A DNA stretch of 64,000 nt from contig CM018680.1 of NCBI GenBank assembly GCA_009363875.1, positions 70,695,139-70,759,138 of the forward strand, in the 5' to 3' direction. The position numbers and the translations under genes were made by a program. A model generated the notes under the pieces. That model worked only from the letters and a program-made list of their open reading frames with translations, had not been told where the DNA came from and did not search any database. Shown piece by piece: positions 20,233-31,273 of the stretch. The stretch comes from Mikania micrantha (taxonomy: Eukaryota; Streptophyta; Magnoliopsida; Asterales; Asteraceae). Numbering within the stretch: the first letter of the stretch is position 1; the number at the start of each line of letters is the position of its first letter.

Positions 20233-23200
20233 ATAATTAAGCATTCTTACCTACACTCACTTCGATGTAAATGACTTGATTTCCACAATTTGAAATACTC
20301 TGATTTCCTGGGTTCACCATGTCTTCATGATTTCCCAAAAATGGTTGTAGAAACATAGCATTAAATGGTTAAATAAATTAATAAATAATCATTTAATTAC
20401 AACTAAGACATGATGATTGGGCCTTATTTGGCTCAATCAATTAGACTTAGTTGTTGGTGGTTGTCCAAGTTGTACCCTCTCACACGTGGCCCATATCAGG
20501 CATGACCAACAAGGAGTCTACCTGTATGTGTCGGGACTTTAATGATTATGCCCATATCAGCTTGACCTACTGGTCTACTGTATGCGTCGGGACTTTAGGA
20601 TATCCTTTGATTTATGATCTTCTTGATTTCCCTGATTTCATCTGATAGTTTAAGTTATTGCCCATGTAACTTGACTACTAGAGTCTACTACTGTGAAGGG
20701 ACTTTCCATGTGTTACACGTGGTCTCGATTTACATACAACTGACAACCCACCTTACTTTAGGTATTAATGATTTCATCAGGTCATAATGATTTCATTACT
20801 TCAATGATTCACACACGGTTATGATTCCCATGATTTACTTGATTTCTGATCTGTAGAATTCCATGATTTCACAATGATTATAGATTTATGAGTAGGATCC
20901 TAAGTTTACTGATCACACACTGGATTAGATTCCATTGCGTTTAATGTTAAGCTTTGGTTCTTATGATTTCACTTTGAATTTAGATTCTGAAATTTGAACT
21001 CGATGGACTAAGGGTTTCTTTAGAGTTGTAGAATTTAAGTATTACTCCTAAGAGTAATTTAATTAACGTGTTAGTTAATTTGGCATAGAGATTTCCTAAA
21101 CATAAGTCTAGGATTATGAACAGACTTTCATATATACAACATATAATAATTAAAGCATTAAAGTAAACAATTTAATTAAAACAGTTTACGCATGCTTCTC
21201 AGCCCCGCGTTTTAAAAACAAAAATGCATAGAAAAGGGGCAATGAACTCACCTGTGTTGCTCTGTATTGATTTACCACAAAATGCGCGCTCGTTGTTGTA
21301 ACCTAAGTATCTTCAGTACCTGAGTTGTTTTAATAGAATTCGAATACGATAAGTATATATGGTATCCGTCGTAACTAGGGTTTGGTCTCGGTGTGCAACT
21401 ACGTGTCCTAGACTACTAATGCGTTTCTATGACTTCATCTAACCAGTCTAACTTATTTCCCGTTAGTAAGCCCTTATCCCACAAAATCATTTTAAGTTAA
21501 ACATTAATTTAGAAAATCATTTATTTTAATCGAAGTAGTTTACAAATTAATTTCTTTTATTAAAACGTGATTAATTTAACCGAAAGGATGTAAATCATAT
21601 GATGATGGGCTTAGATTAAACCCATTGGGCCAACTTCGGGCCCGGTATTAGACTTTGATTTCTAATTGATTCCTTCTCAATACTTTGATTAACTAAGACT
21701 AGATAGTTTAAATAAATCATCTAGGTTAGTTACATAACTTTGCGGATTCTTCTAGGGTTTGCCTGTTAATAGTTAAATCAACACCCAATCTTAGATTATT
21801 GTTGAATCCTCATGATTTCTTGATGGATCCTCAAGTGTGCTATGCTTAATCAATGGTTATCAAAATCCCTACCTAATCGTTTGCATATTAAGAACCCATT
21901 TCCCTTTAGAAACCCTAGTTTATGATGTTCTTGTCAATGGACACCCTTGTGACTTAACCCAACCCACAGCCAAGGTTAAGTTCTGCTGTCATTTAAGATA
22001 ACCCTTAGCTTATTATCTCATAGTGAAACCATAGTGACTTCTCCATTGTTTAACTCTAGGTTTGACCCCTTATTTAACCCCAAGTTAATTTCATGTGACA
22101 AAACCTTAATGATTTCTCCCTTGCACACACACACACACACTCCATGCATGCAACTCGTCCTCCTTCCATGCATAACCCACCCAATTCGACTCAACATTGC
22201 CCGAGCCACCATGGGCCGAATAGGGTTGGGCGAAGGGTCCTTGGCGGAAAAAGGCTTCACCCGACCGAATGATATGGTGACCGAAAGAGTTGAGCCAACT
22301 GGATAAACAAGGCCGAAAGAGAGCTGCCGCATGTGGCCTTGGCCGAATGAGACTTGCCGACCGAATGTGACTATGGCCGAAAGAAGATTGCCGAGCGAAG
22401 GACCAGGCCAGCGAAGGAAGGCTGCTTCGGCAGGTTCATTCTGCAAATGAAGAGTGCTAGTCATTCGGCGAATGAGGGATGCTAGTCATTCGGCGAATGA
22501 GGTTAGGTGTTCATTTGTTGAACTGAACTTGGCCATTCGGCCGGTCGGGACCTCAACCTAGCATCTTCGATTCTTCGAGAAATCAGCCATAGAATAAAAG
22601 GGGTTTGTTCCTAGCACTCAGTAAAGTGGTTTTTGTGGTGTTCTCCTAGGGTTTGGCATAGTTTTAGCCGGGTTCTAGATGAGACTCGATCTAGGGTTTT
22701 TAAAACCCTAAAACCGAAAGTTTCTCTTGATTTTTACCTAGAATCTGATGGATGGAACTCCGGATCTGTTGTACTTTCGTGCTCTACAGGTTGAGAGGGT
22801 CGTTTAGACACCAAAATCATACAAAATGGTTGAGATTTGAGTGAGAAATCTTAGAGAGAAGTGGAAATTTTAGTGAGAGGTTAGAGAGAGAAGGAGATGA
22901 ACGAAAATGAGGTGTTGGGGCTGGTTTGGTGGGGTAGTTGGGGTATTCAATGCCCCATTAATTGGGTTTAAAATACCCGGGTTTGTTCGGGTTCGTTCGG
23001 TTTCGCGTGGTTTAGCGTAAAATGTCGGTTTTTCCCTTCGTTTTCGTAACGAGACGAATCGATTTTAAAATAGAAGTTATAAAATTATTTTAGGTTGTGA
23101 TTCCTAATAAATTAACTAAATATCTTTTTTTTATTTTAAATTTTCAAAAATATTTAATTTAGTGTTCAAAATCGAATCGTACGGTTATCGCGCGTATTCG

Positions 23201-23625
23201 TTCGGATCGTCATCCGTACGAACACTGCGATAACTATACTTTTCAATATGGTTTTCTAATTATCGGATATCATTTAGAACGTTAAACTTTCAGATGTATT
23301 CGTACAGATCGTCACCTATACGAATAATCCGTCGATTTAGCATTCACATAACGACATCCGTTTTGTTTTGTTCTGTAAAGCCTCACATACGTTTATACAT
23401 AATAAAATCCTAACAAATAATCACATGATGGTTCTGTATTGCCAGATAAATATCTGACTGATGAACCAAACTTCTGAGCTTTGATTCTCTGAACTGAATC
23501 TGAACTGTGCTATGATACATGAATTGACAATGATATACGAATGATAACTGAAATACGTACCTGATTTACTGTTCATGTACTGTAGAGATCACTGTTCCGG
23601 TGACGTTTCCGGCACTGATGTTACA

Positions 23626-23906
23626 GTCTCCCCTTGTTAGAGAAATTTCGTCCCGAAATTTAAGAATTGTTATCAGGTACTGCTTCCTCTTCGAACACAA
23701 ACACGATACATGGCCATACCTGATTTACCACGTGAAATGAAACTCGAGAACACAATATGTGTTATTTTTCTTTCCTTTCCCTCGTTAAATGAAACTCGGG
23801 AACACAAACATGTTTTTTCTTTTCTTTCATTACCTTTCTTTTCTCTTTTTAAATGAACTCGAGAACAAAGTGTAGACCTGACTATAATGTAACATTTAAA
23901 ATATTA
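23626..23906 (-). mobile_element. 3' end of the gypsy C internal region, truncated
   Basis: On the minus strand AATTTCGGGACGAAATTTC is followed by CTAACAAGGGGAGAC at the LTR border, the usual end of Ty3/gypsy pol plus polypurine tract. Upstream (23700-23906) is a degenerate repeated stretch with CTCGAGTTTCATTT. The rest of the element is missing; a Helitron-like end starts at 23907. Confidence 0.7.
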
Positions 23907-24842
23907 TCTTACTACTATAATAAATAAGTATCTTTTTTGCCACATGTCAACTTATTAGGCCACTATTAGCACATGTCATATTTATAAAGAACCAGGTTAG
24001 CATCCTGTGTATTACATGGGTTAAATGAAAAAATATAATAAATAATCATTAAGGAAAATTTAGACAATATAAGAAGGTTTCTTAATAAAAAATATAACTA
24101 AAATTTGTATAATTTAATAGTTTAAGTACAAAAATAATTATATAATTTCTTTAAACACTATTTTTTTCAAATTTTGTTTCTTTAAACATTTTTTTAAAAT
24201 AATATTTTCAAAAATTGCATATTTTATAATAATTTGGATTTTTAAAATGAATTTTTTTAATATTAATTTATTTTTGATGTACTAAAAAATTTGTTTCTTA
24301 TTTTTAAAATGTAAAAAAAGTATTTTATATTTAATATTATTATTTAATATGAGGTATATTTAATAGGAGAAAGACGCGGAAAATCAAAGTTGAAGTGCTC
24401 TATAATCACGCCATGTGTCTCTTGAAACTTTGATTTATTAAAATAGATAGATTATTGTCACATGTCATTATTTTAATTTTTTTCAATCACTCTCTCTCAT
24501 ATTAAATGATAATTATAATATAATATTTATTAAAAAATTTTAAATTTAATAACTAATGATATTATATACTTTTTTTACATTAAAAAATAGTTTTAATAAA
24601 TAAAAATGAAATCTTTTTTTATTAAAAAACATACTTAAACAAAGTTTACAAAATATAAAAATTTTCTAAAAATCAATTTTTAATAAATAAAAAAAAAGAA
24701 TTATTTTAAATTTGTAGTTTTAGGAAAAATAAAATATCTGTAAAAATAAGCTTTCTTATAAAAAGAATTTTAAAACAAGTTTTATTACAAAGTACATAAC
24801 ATTTCAATTTTCAACCCGTGTAATATACGAGATTTTACCTGG
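23907..24842 (+). mobile_element. Helitron-like non-autonomous element 1
   Basis: Starts TCTTACTACTATAATAAATA after an A and ends CTGG before a T. An imperfect hairpin (CGTGT/ATACG) lies about 11 bp before the end. The body is AT-rich and shares GCCACATGTCAACT with the copies at 35476, 36387 and 37358. No ORF. Confidence 0.6.
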
Positions 24843-24943
24843 TAAATAATATAATAAAATATGTGTGTAGACAATAACCTTCTAAAATTTCTAATTATTT
24901 AACTCTGCTTTAGGGTGAGGAGTAGCTCATCTATTGAACATAA

Positions 24944-25408
24944 GAAGACCAAGAGGGGGTTAAAGAAAGTCAGAAGGAGAAGAATATTCATACTAAATGG
25001 CATCAAGAGCAAGCTAACACCCTGGACAAGTATTACTATGATCATTTGGATGCAAGTCAAAAAGGGGAGGTGTTGGAATACATTACGAGCAAGGTGATAC
25101 CGTCGAAACAAAATTTGAAACAATGGAGCTTGTCTCAAATTCATTACTTTCACGATCTATGTAACATATATGGTTTCAATGATGGAGCAAAAGCCACAAG
25201 GAAATACTCAAAATCTTCAATTGTGGATGACGAGGAAGGTGAATCTGACTACTCAAGTGAAATGCCTATTGATCAAGATGTTGAATCAGAAACGGATGGC
25301 ATGGCCCAGTTTATGAAAAGTGATGATGTTGACGGAATGGCTCAAAAGGAAAGATTGGCCAATGCATCAGAAATGTTGGCTCAAAAGCCAAATAACACTG
25401 CCCAATAG
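24944..25408 (+). pseudogene. LINE ORF1, C-terminal part
   Basis: Open frame after a TAA at 24941-24943, without an ATG before the conserved-looking part. It reads KYYYDHLDASQKGEVLEYI and YFHDLCNIYGFNDGAKATRKY, then an acidic and Met/Ala-rich tail ending at TAG 25406-25408. Plant L1 ORF1 proteins bind the element RNA; the zinc-knuckle and RNA-binding parts are missing, so the copy is 5' truncated. ORF2 starts four bases after the stop. Confidence 0.6.
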
Positions 25409-25412
25409 TGTG

Positions 25413-28400
25413 ATGGATTTAAACATTGTGATGTGGAATGTGAGGGGCATTGGCAACCCAACCAGACAAACTGAATTGAGGAATCTTATAAAGGATAAAC
25501 ACATTGCGGTCTGTGGAATCGTGGAGACTCACATGACGGCTCAGAAAATGGATATGATGTGTCAAAAAATTATGGGGAATTGGCAGTGGACTTCTAATGC
25601 TAGTCATTGTCGAAATTGGACTAGATTAGTTATAGGGTGGGATCCTAGGAGAGTGGACCTGATGGTTATCTATGAGGACGAACAGGTTATTCATTGTCTA
25701 ATAAAACCGAAAGATGGCCTGAATGAATTCTTTTGTTCCTTCATATATGGCCATGTCAGGGTCTATAAAAGGCGGCCGTTATGGGATGAGCTAAAGAGAT
25801 TTGCTACAACTATGATGACAAGACCATGGGTGGTGGTAGGTGACTTTAATGCGGCTTTACACCCAAGGGATATATCTACGGGAACTTCAAAATGGACTCA
25901 GGCTATGGATGATTTACATGATATGTGCCTTCAATGTGGGTTATATGATATCCCGTATACCGGCATACATTACACTTGGAACCACGCGCCTGGCAATACC
26001 CAGGGGCTCCAAAAGAAACTTGACAGAATCATGGCAAATGTGATGTTCAATCAAGTTTTTCCTACTAAGGAGGTGAAATTCTTACCTCCTCTCTCGTCTG
26101 ATCATGCCCCTGGCCTTTTGTCTCTTCATTGCAGGAAGAAAGAATGGAAACAAAGGCCTTTTAAATTCATGAATTACCTTGTGGATAAGGAGGGGTTCCA
26201 GAGAATCATTGAGCAGGAATGGAATAGACATATTCACGGTCATGCCATGTTTAGAGTGACGCAAAAACTGAAAAATCTTAAAGGGCCTTTAAGAAAGTTT
26301 GCCGAAAGCATTGGGAAACCAAGCATAAGAGTGCAAAAGCTTCGGGATGAACTCTGCAAGATTCAAAAGGATGTAGATGTTGATGGCAATAATCAGGAAC
26401 TCCGGCTGGAAGAAACTGCTTATCTTAGAGCTTATAAACAAGCTTCTTTAGATGAAGAGCTTCTTTTGAAACAAAGGGCAAAGGTTATGTGGTTGAAGGA
26501 GGGTGACCAAAACACGAAATACTTCCATAATGTGGTTAAGAAAAGGCAACAGAGGAATACGATAAGTATTGTGGAGGATGACCTGGGTCAGTTATATCAA
26601 GGGGTTGATGTTGCTCGACAATTTGTTAATTACTATGAGAGATTATTGGGACAAGCCGAGAATACTATGCCTATAGTTGACACGGCCCTTCTGTTCACTA
26701 AGAAACTTCCAGCACATGTGGCGTCGGACATGGTAAGGGAGGTTTCTAGAGAAGAGGTGAAGGCAGCCATCTTCAGCATTGACAATGATAAAGCCCCTGG
26801 ACCGGATGGGTATACTGCTAAATTTTTCAAGAGTGCATGGACTACTCTAGGTGGCGAAGTTACTGAAGCCATTCAGGATTTTTTTGCAAATGGGCAGCTT
26901 CTTAAGCAAGTGAATTCAGCTGTCATTTCCCTGATTCCAAAAGTTGGCAACCCAAAACTGGTGAAGGATTATAGACCAATTGCGTGTTGTAATGTTCTAT
27001 ACAAGTGTATCAGCAAAATTATCTGTGAACGAATCAAATGTGGCCTAAACCATATTATTGATGAGTGTCAAAGTGCTTTTGTCCCGGGAAGATTGATAAG
27101 TGACAATATTTTGTTAACTCAAGAGCTTGTCCGTAATTACCACAGGAATAGGGGCGAATCGAAAGTTGCTCTTAAAATTGACCTTCAAAAGGCTTATGAT
27201 ACTGTTAGCCACTCTTTTATGGCTCAATGTCTTCAAGGGTTCAGCTTCCACCCAAGCATGATATCGTGGATCATGACCTGCATTCAATCAGCCAACTACA
27301 CGATTAACGTGAATGGGGAGGTCCATGGGTTTTTCAGAGGTATGAGAGGGTTGAGACAAGGAGACCCGATGTCCCCCTACTTATTTACTATGGTTATGGA
27401 GGTCCTAAACCTGATTTTAAAGAGGCAAATTGTGCAAAGTCCGGATTTCAGATACCATTGGAAGTGTGAGGAGATGAAAATTACTCATATGTGTTTTGCT
27501 GATGATCTCATGATGTTCTGTGGGGCAAATATGGAGTCCATCAAAGTTATACAAACGGCACTTAATATTTTTAGCTCCATCTCGGGTCTAAAACCAAATA
27601 TGGGAAAGAGCACTATGTTCTTTGGAAATGTCAGGAATACCCAACAACAAGCTATAAAGGACTTGCTCCCCTTTCAGGTTGGGAACCTTCCTGTTAGATA
27701 TCTGGGGGTGCCCCTTTTGTCTAAACGATTGTATACCAAAGACTGTTGCCATCTTATAAACAAGGTCAAAACACGCATCAAAGATTGGAACAATAAATTC
27801 TTGTCGTTTGCTGGGAGGCTTCAGTTGATTAGAGCAGTCCTTTCTTCTATGCAAGTCTACTGGGCCACAGTTTTCATGCTTCCTTCAACCATCATTGACG
27901 AGATTGAAAAAATCACAAGGAAATTTCTCTGGACTCAAAGTGATCAAAGTAGGGGTAAAGCGAGAGTTAAATGGAGTGAGGTATGCAAACCCAAATGGCA
28001 AGGTGGATTGGGAATTAAATCCTTGAAAGCTCAAAACATGGCTTTGATGTCGAAACATATATGGCATATTGTCACCAACAAACAGTCTATATGGGTTAAG
28101 TGGATCAAACAACACAAGTTAAAGGATGCCCATTTCTGGTCTGTCAAAGTGGAGGATGGAGCCTCATGGAGTTGGAGGAACATTTTGAGATATCGGGAAG
28201 ATATCAGATCGCACATATGCAAAGAAATAGGGGATGGCAGCCAAACTTCTGTCTGGTACGATAACTGGCATATCTTAAGCCCGCTGAGTGACTTTATAAC
28301 TATCAGGGATATAAATAGAGTGGGCCTAACAACTCACACAAAAGTTGCTGACATTATTGAGGCGGGGCAGTGGCGATGGCCACCTGAGTTAACTGGGAAA

Positions 28401-29069
28401 TACACCTGCCTACTTGACTTCCCACCTCCGGTTCTGGTGGCAAACACAATGGACAAAACCAATTGGAAGACGAACTCGGGTCAATTAACTACATTTCGAA
28501 CCAAGCAGGTTTTTGAGGATCTAAATGGGGATGCACCAGAAGCAAACTGGCACAAAGTAGTCTGGTTTAGTCAGAATATTCCTCGTCATGCTTTTATCCT
28601 TTGGTTGGCAATTCAAAAACGTCTTCTCACTCAAGATAGACTCCGGAAATGGGAAGTGACACCCAATGTGTTTTGTGTTTTCTGTGAGAAACAGAAAGAT
28701 AATCATAATCACCTGTTCTTCCAGTGCAAATACCCAAGAGAGATATGGTATACCATCAAACACTTGGCGAAATTGGAGAGACCGCCTTCTTTATGGACAG
28801 ACTTGATCAATCATCTGGCTTCCCTACCAAATAACTCAGGGATCTACAGTATAATTCGAAGATTACTGGTAGGTGCCACAGTTTACTACATTTGGCAGGA
28901 AAGAAACATACGGTTATTTCAGGGGAAAAAAAGGAAGATAGAAGACCTTACTGAAATTATTAAAGCTGAAGTCCGCATGAGGATCCAAGGGTTAAAGCTA
29001 AAGCATTCACCTCATACCATCAAGGCTTGCGCAGAATGGGGAATATCAATCAAACAAGCAGCAACTTGA
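25413..29069 (+). CDS. LINE ORF2: endonuclease and reverse transcriptase
   Basis: 1218 codons without interruption when started at MDLNIVMWNVRGIG (25413), the usual ORF2 opening; an upstream frame to 25320 overlaps ORF1 and is unlikely to be used. Apurinic-type endonuclease occupies about residues 1-235 with WNVRG, VETH, GDFNAA (near 143) and SDHAPG (near 229). Reverse transcriptase spans about 470-770 with IPKVGNPKLVKDYRPIACC, SAFVPGRLISDNIL, DLQKAYDTV and catalytic FADD (695-698). A zf-RVT domain (about 1048-1111) has CVFCEKQKDNHNHLFFQC. Nicks the target and copies the element RNA into it. All catalytic motifs are present and there is no stop, so this copy is young or recently active. There is no C-terminal RNase H. 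Confidence 0.93.
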   Translation: MDLNIVMWNVRGIGNPTRQTELRNLIKDKHIAVCGIVETHMTAQKMDMMCQKIMGNWQWTSNASHCRNWTRLVIGWDPRRVDLMVIYEDEQVIHCLIKPKDGLNEFFCSFIYGHVRVYKRRPLWDELKRFATTMMTRPWVVVGDFNAALHPRDISTGTSKWTQAMDDLHDMCLQCGLYDIPYTGIHYTWNHAPGNTQGLQKKLDRIMANVMFNQVFPTKEVKFLPPLSSDHAPGLLSLHCRKKEWKQRPFKFMNYLVDKEGFQRIIEQEWNRHIHGHAMFRVTQKLKNLKGPLRKFAESIGKPSIRVQKLRDELCKIQKDVDVDGNNQELRLEETAYLRAYKQASLDEELLLKQRAKVMWLKEGDQNTKYFHNVVKKRQQRNTISIVEDDLGQLYQGVDVARQFVNYYERLLGQAENTMPIVDTALLFTKKLPAHVASDMVREVSREEVKAAIFSIDNDKAPGPDGYTAKFFKSAWTTLGGEVTEAIQDFFANGQLLKQVNSAVISLIPKVGNPKLVKDYRPIACCNVLYKCISKIICERIKCGLNHIIDECQSAFVPGRLISDNILLTQELVRNYHRNRGESKVALKIDLQKAYDTVSHSFMAQCLQGFSFHPSMISWIMTCIQSANYTINVNGEVHGFFRGMRGLRQGDPMSPYLFTMVMEVLNLILKRQIVQSPDFRYHWKCEEMKITHMCFADDLMMFCGANMESIKVIQTALNIFSSISGLKPNMGKSTMFFGNVRNTQQQAIKDLLPFQVGNLPVRYLGVPLLSKRLYTKDCCHLINKVKTRIKDWNNKFLSFAGRLQLIRAVLSSMQVYWATVFMLPSTIIDEIEKITRKFLWTQSDQSRGKARVKWSEVCKPKWQGGLGIKSLKAQNMALMSKHIWHIVTNKQSIWVKWIKQHKLKDAHFWSVKVEDGASWSWRNILRYREDIRSHICKEIGDGSQTSVWYDNWHILSPLSDFITIRDINRVGLTTHTKVADIIEAGQWRWPPELTGKYTCLLDFPPPVLVANTMDKTNWKTNSGQLTTFRTKQVFEDLNGDAPEANWHKVVWFSQNIPRHAFILWLAIQKRLLTQDRLRKWEVTPNVFCVFCEKQKDNHNHLFFQCKYPREIWYTIKHLAKLERPPSLWTDLINHLASLPNNSGIYSIIRRLLVGATVYYIWQERNIRLFQGKKRKIEDLTEIIKAEVRMRIQGLKLKHSPHTIKACAEWGISIKQAAT

Positions 29070-29219
29070 AGGTTGTCACCAGGTATACTGATAGGGATAT
29101 AAACATGCAATGTCTTAAAGGACAAGGTAGAAGCAATCAAGGAACGAACAAAGGTTGGAAAGATTGTCACCAAAGACTCAAGAAGGAAATTCTTTGCACA
29201 AAGCTCACGTGGAGGAAAG

Positions 29220-30450
29220 GTTTGTTTTATGATCAGTATTGGATAGGGATATGGGAAGGGAACTGGGCTGGAAACAAAGGGACACATATCACCTTTCAAA
29301 ACCAACTTATAAATTTTATACTTAATGGTAAGTATAATAAGGTTCAAAGCCCTAAGGGGGAAGCAGGTCGGGTGTGGAATATGGGAACTCATTGGACTCA
29401 AAGTAATGGGAAAACGATCGGGGGGTAACTTACAATCAATGCTATTATAACAAAGGGTGGTATTCAATAAAGGAAATGGGTAAGAACACCACCCATTGCA
29501 ATGGTAATGTTGATAGGATTATGAGGGGGGAGGTTGACAGAAGATATTTCAGTTACATTAATGTTAAAAATATGGCTCAAACCTTTCAAAATGTCAATCT
29601 TTTCAAAAATGATTGGGATCCTCTCTTGGGTGGGAATCTGGTTGGTAACGAACACACCTATAAAATGTTAAGTGGTGATCAAGGCACCCCTACGCATACT
29701 ATTTATGTGGTCGGAAGGGTTGGGGAGAATTCTATGAGGGATAACAGTCTTGGAGTGAGGATGATGGGAATGGTAGGGCGGGGGGCTAGTACACTTGGCA
29801 CACGAGCTACCACCTATAAGAGAGAGGATACTTGTTTAATGAGGGAAAGAGTGTTAAACTACTTGTTTTGGGACACACAATTGGGAAGGGGACTGGTTGG
29901 TACACTGTCCACCCACCACACTCTGCTTTCGCGAGACCGGTATAACACAATAAACTTTTGTGATTACCAGAGGGGATGGAAAGGGATTAACGGGAAATAT
30001 TCTGACAAGGTGAGATATCTGGGCAAGGTAGGGAGGGGGGCTGGTACACGAGACACACGGACCACTACCTTCAAGAGAGATGAGATTACTTTGATGAGAG
30101 AAAGAGTGAAATACAAACTGCTTTGGGAGACACAGTTGGGAGGGGGACAGGTTGGTACACAAGCCACACACCACACCTCTTTTTCGCGAGACTGGTATGT
30201 CATAATATCCGTTTATGACTGCTGGATGGGATGGGATGGGAACTTGGGGAAAAATTCTCAAAGTGTGAGGCCATTGGGTCAGGTAGGGTGGGGGTTTGGT
30301 ACACGATACACACGATACACCACCTTTCATAAGAGTGAGTGCTATAAAAAGAGAGTGAGTGACATAATTTCTCAACTTCGGGAGCCATTTTTGGGAGGGA
30401 AACCGGTTGGTACACCTTGCACACGAATGACTCTGATTTCGAGAGGTCAT
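29220..30450 (+). repeat. About 254-bp tandem repeats in the LINE 3' region
   Basis: Anchor TTGGGAGGGGG-CAGGTTGGTACAC recurs in varied form near 29626, 29880, 30133 and 30393, with a weaker unit near 29255. Units share CACCACACTCT, TCGCGAGACTGGTAT and TGAGAGAAAGAGTG. G-rich runs (up to GGGGGG) occur on the plus strand in each unit. Confidence 0.75.
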
Positions 30451-31011
30451 CATCACACATATATTGTGAGTGATGATGGGGGGCTGGGAACTCATGGGTT
30501 GGGTCTTTTGCTTTTGTGGTGGCTATGCAGGTTACGTAAACATCCAAAAGTTGTTGGAAGGGGCGCATGTTTCGACAAAAAGTGGGCATGGATGGGTGTG
30601 ATGGACTATATAGGAGCACGCTATGGTCAAGACTGGGCTAGCATGATGTTAAAAGCCTTCCAATCCATGGCGGATTGTACGGGATTGGGCTGGACATGTT
30701 ATTGCAAGGTTCTATACTTGAATGACCAAATTGTGGCCTATGGGGAACACAATATGGATGGTATAAAGCAACAAGAAAGCAGCAAGGAGAGATGCATGGA
30801 CACGAGAACAAAGAATACCCAGGGTACATGGGAAAGGACCAACTACAATGGGCGGCTGATCAATGGACTATCCACAAGGAGCTGCATGGTTGTAGCGGGT
30901 TTGCATGCATGGAACACGTTACCATGCATGGAGCACACGGTTCACATATGTGGAGCATGTAGTCATGCTTGGAATATTAGAAGAGGTGTTACACGATTAT
31001 TGTCTACATGA
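29476..31011 (+). CDS. Long repeat-built ORF downstream of LINE ORF2 (511 codons, coding status uncertain)
   Basis: No known family is recognised. The first 330 residues consist of about four degenerate 85-residue units. Each carries LGGG-VGT with THHT and SRD, then GKVGRGAGTRDTRTTTFKR, then LMRERV. The C-terminal 180 residues are non-repetitive and rich in Trp, Cys and His. A related unit also occurs in the 29027-29428 frame just upstream. Period about 254-255 nt (29608, 29862, 30115, 30370) keeps the frame. The G-rich sequence also leaves long frames open on the opposite strand, so openness alone is weak evidence. It is co-transcribed with the LINE if expressed. Confidence 0.35.
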   Translation: MGKNTTHCNGNVDRIMRGEVDRRYFSYINVKNMAQTFQNVNLFKNDWDPLLGGNLVGNEHTYKMLSGDQGTPTHTIYVVGRVGENSMRDNSLGVRMMGMVGRGASTLGTRATTYKREDTCLMRERVLNYLFWDTQLGRGLVGTLSTHHTLLSRDRYNTINFCDYQRGWKGINGKYSDKVRYLGKVGRGAGTRDTRTTTFKRDEITLMRERVKYKLLWETQLGGGQVGTQATHHTSFSRDWYVIISVYDCWMGWDGNLGKNSQSVRPLGQVGWGFGTRYTRYTTFHKSECYKKRVSDIISQLREPFLGGKPVGTPCTRMTLISRGHHHTYIVSDDGGLGTHGLGLLLLWWLCRLRKHPKVVGRGACFDKKWAWMGVMDYIGARYGQDWASMMLKAFQSMADCTGLGWTCYCKVLYLNDQIVAYGEHNMDGIKQQESSKERCMDTRTKNTQGTWERTNYNGRLINGLSTRSCMVVAGLHAWNTLPCMEHTVHICGACSHAWNIRRGVTRLLST

Positions 31012-31231
31012 ATCACCAACATACTCTCTCACATGACATGAAGACAACGAATGACACATGTGGTTTGGATAAGGGCTATAACACTTACATGGGTTGGGAT
31101 GCTAGTCTCTTTTTGTTATTGTTTAGTGGTTATGCTTTTGTTATGGACATTACGTAGTTTCTTTTCTTTTCTGGGTAGGCCCCTAGCTTCGTGCGGGACC
31201 TATGCCGTTTCGTTGTACATTTATTCTTTTT

Positions 31232-31273
31232 AATAAAGTTTGCCTAGGCTCTGCCTTTTTCAAAAAAAAAAAA
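31232..31273 (+). terminator. LINE polyadenylation signal and poly(A) tail
   Basis: AATAAA at 31232-31237, then GTTTGCCTAGGC and a 12-base A run ending at 31273, where the flanking retropepsin fragment starts. Confidence 0.8.

Larger units (their letters stand above)
19404..23625 (-). mobile_element. Gypsy LTR-C, complete, inverted
   Basis: On the minus strand it opens TGTAACATCAGTGCCGG at 23625 and ends GGCTAGGGGTGTGACA at 19404, 4222 bp. It is the 3' LTR of its element: AAGGGGAGAC, a polypurine tract, lies immediately upstream at 23626-23637. It includes promoter-like TCTCTC tracts (about 22830-22910), a donor-like TCTAGGTAAAAATC near 22735, GGCCGAA/CCGAATG-rich sequence at 22200-22500 in place of the CGAACC array, hairpin family Y and module X copies. 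The CDS-like frames in it show no family match. Confidence 0.8.
24911..31273 (+). mobile_element. L1-type LINE, 5' truncated
   Basis: Partial ORF1 (24944-25408), complete ORF2 (25413-29069), a 2.2-kb downstream region with 254-bp repeats, AATAAA at 31232-31237 and a poly(A) tail at 31262-31273. The 5' border is placed where LINE-like sequence starts after the Helitron end; the short stretch 24843-24910 is unassigned. No target duplication was found. The right flank is a retropepsin fragment on the other strand. Confidence 0.85.

Noticed and set aside
22018..22464. 148-codon minus-strand frame in LTR-C
   Set aside because: Lies in the CCGAATG-rich part of the LTR, no family features.
25320..25412. 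Upstream start for LINE ORF2
   Set aside because: It overlaps ORF1 out of frame; the conserved protein starts MDLNIVMWNVRG at 25413.
29854..30619. Two long minus-strand frames (213 and 139 codons)
   Set aside because: They mirror the G-rich 254-bp repeats; Pro/Ser/Cys-rich composition with no family features, and opposite to the LINE.
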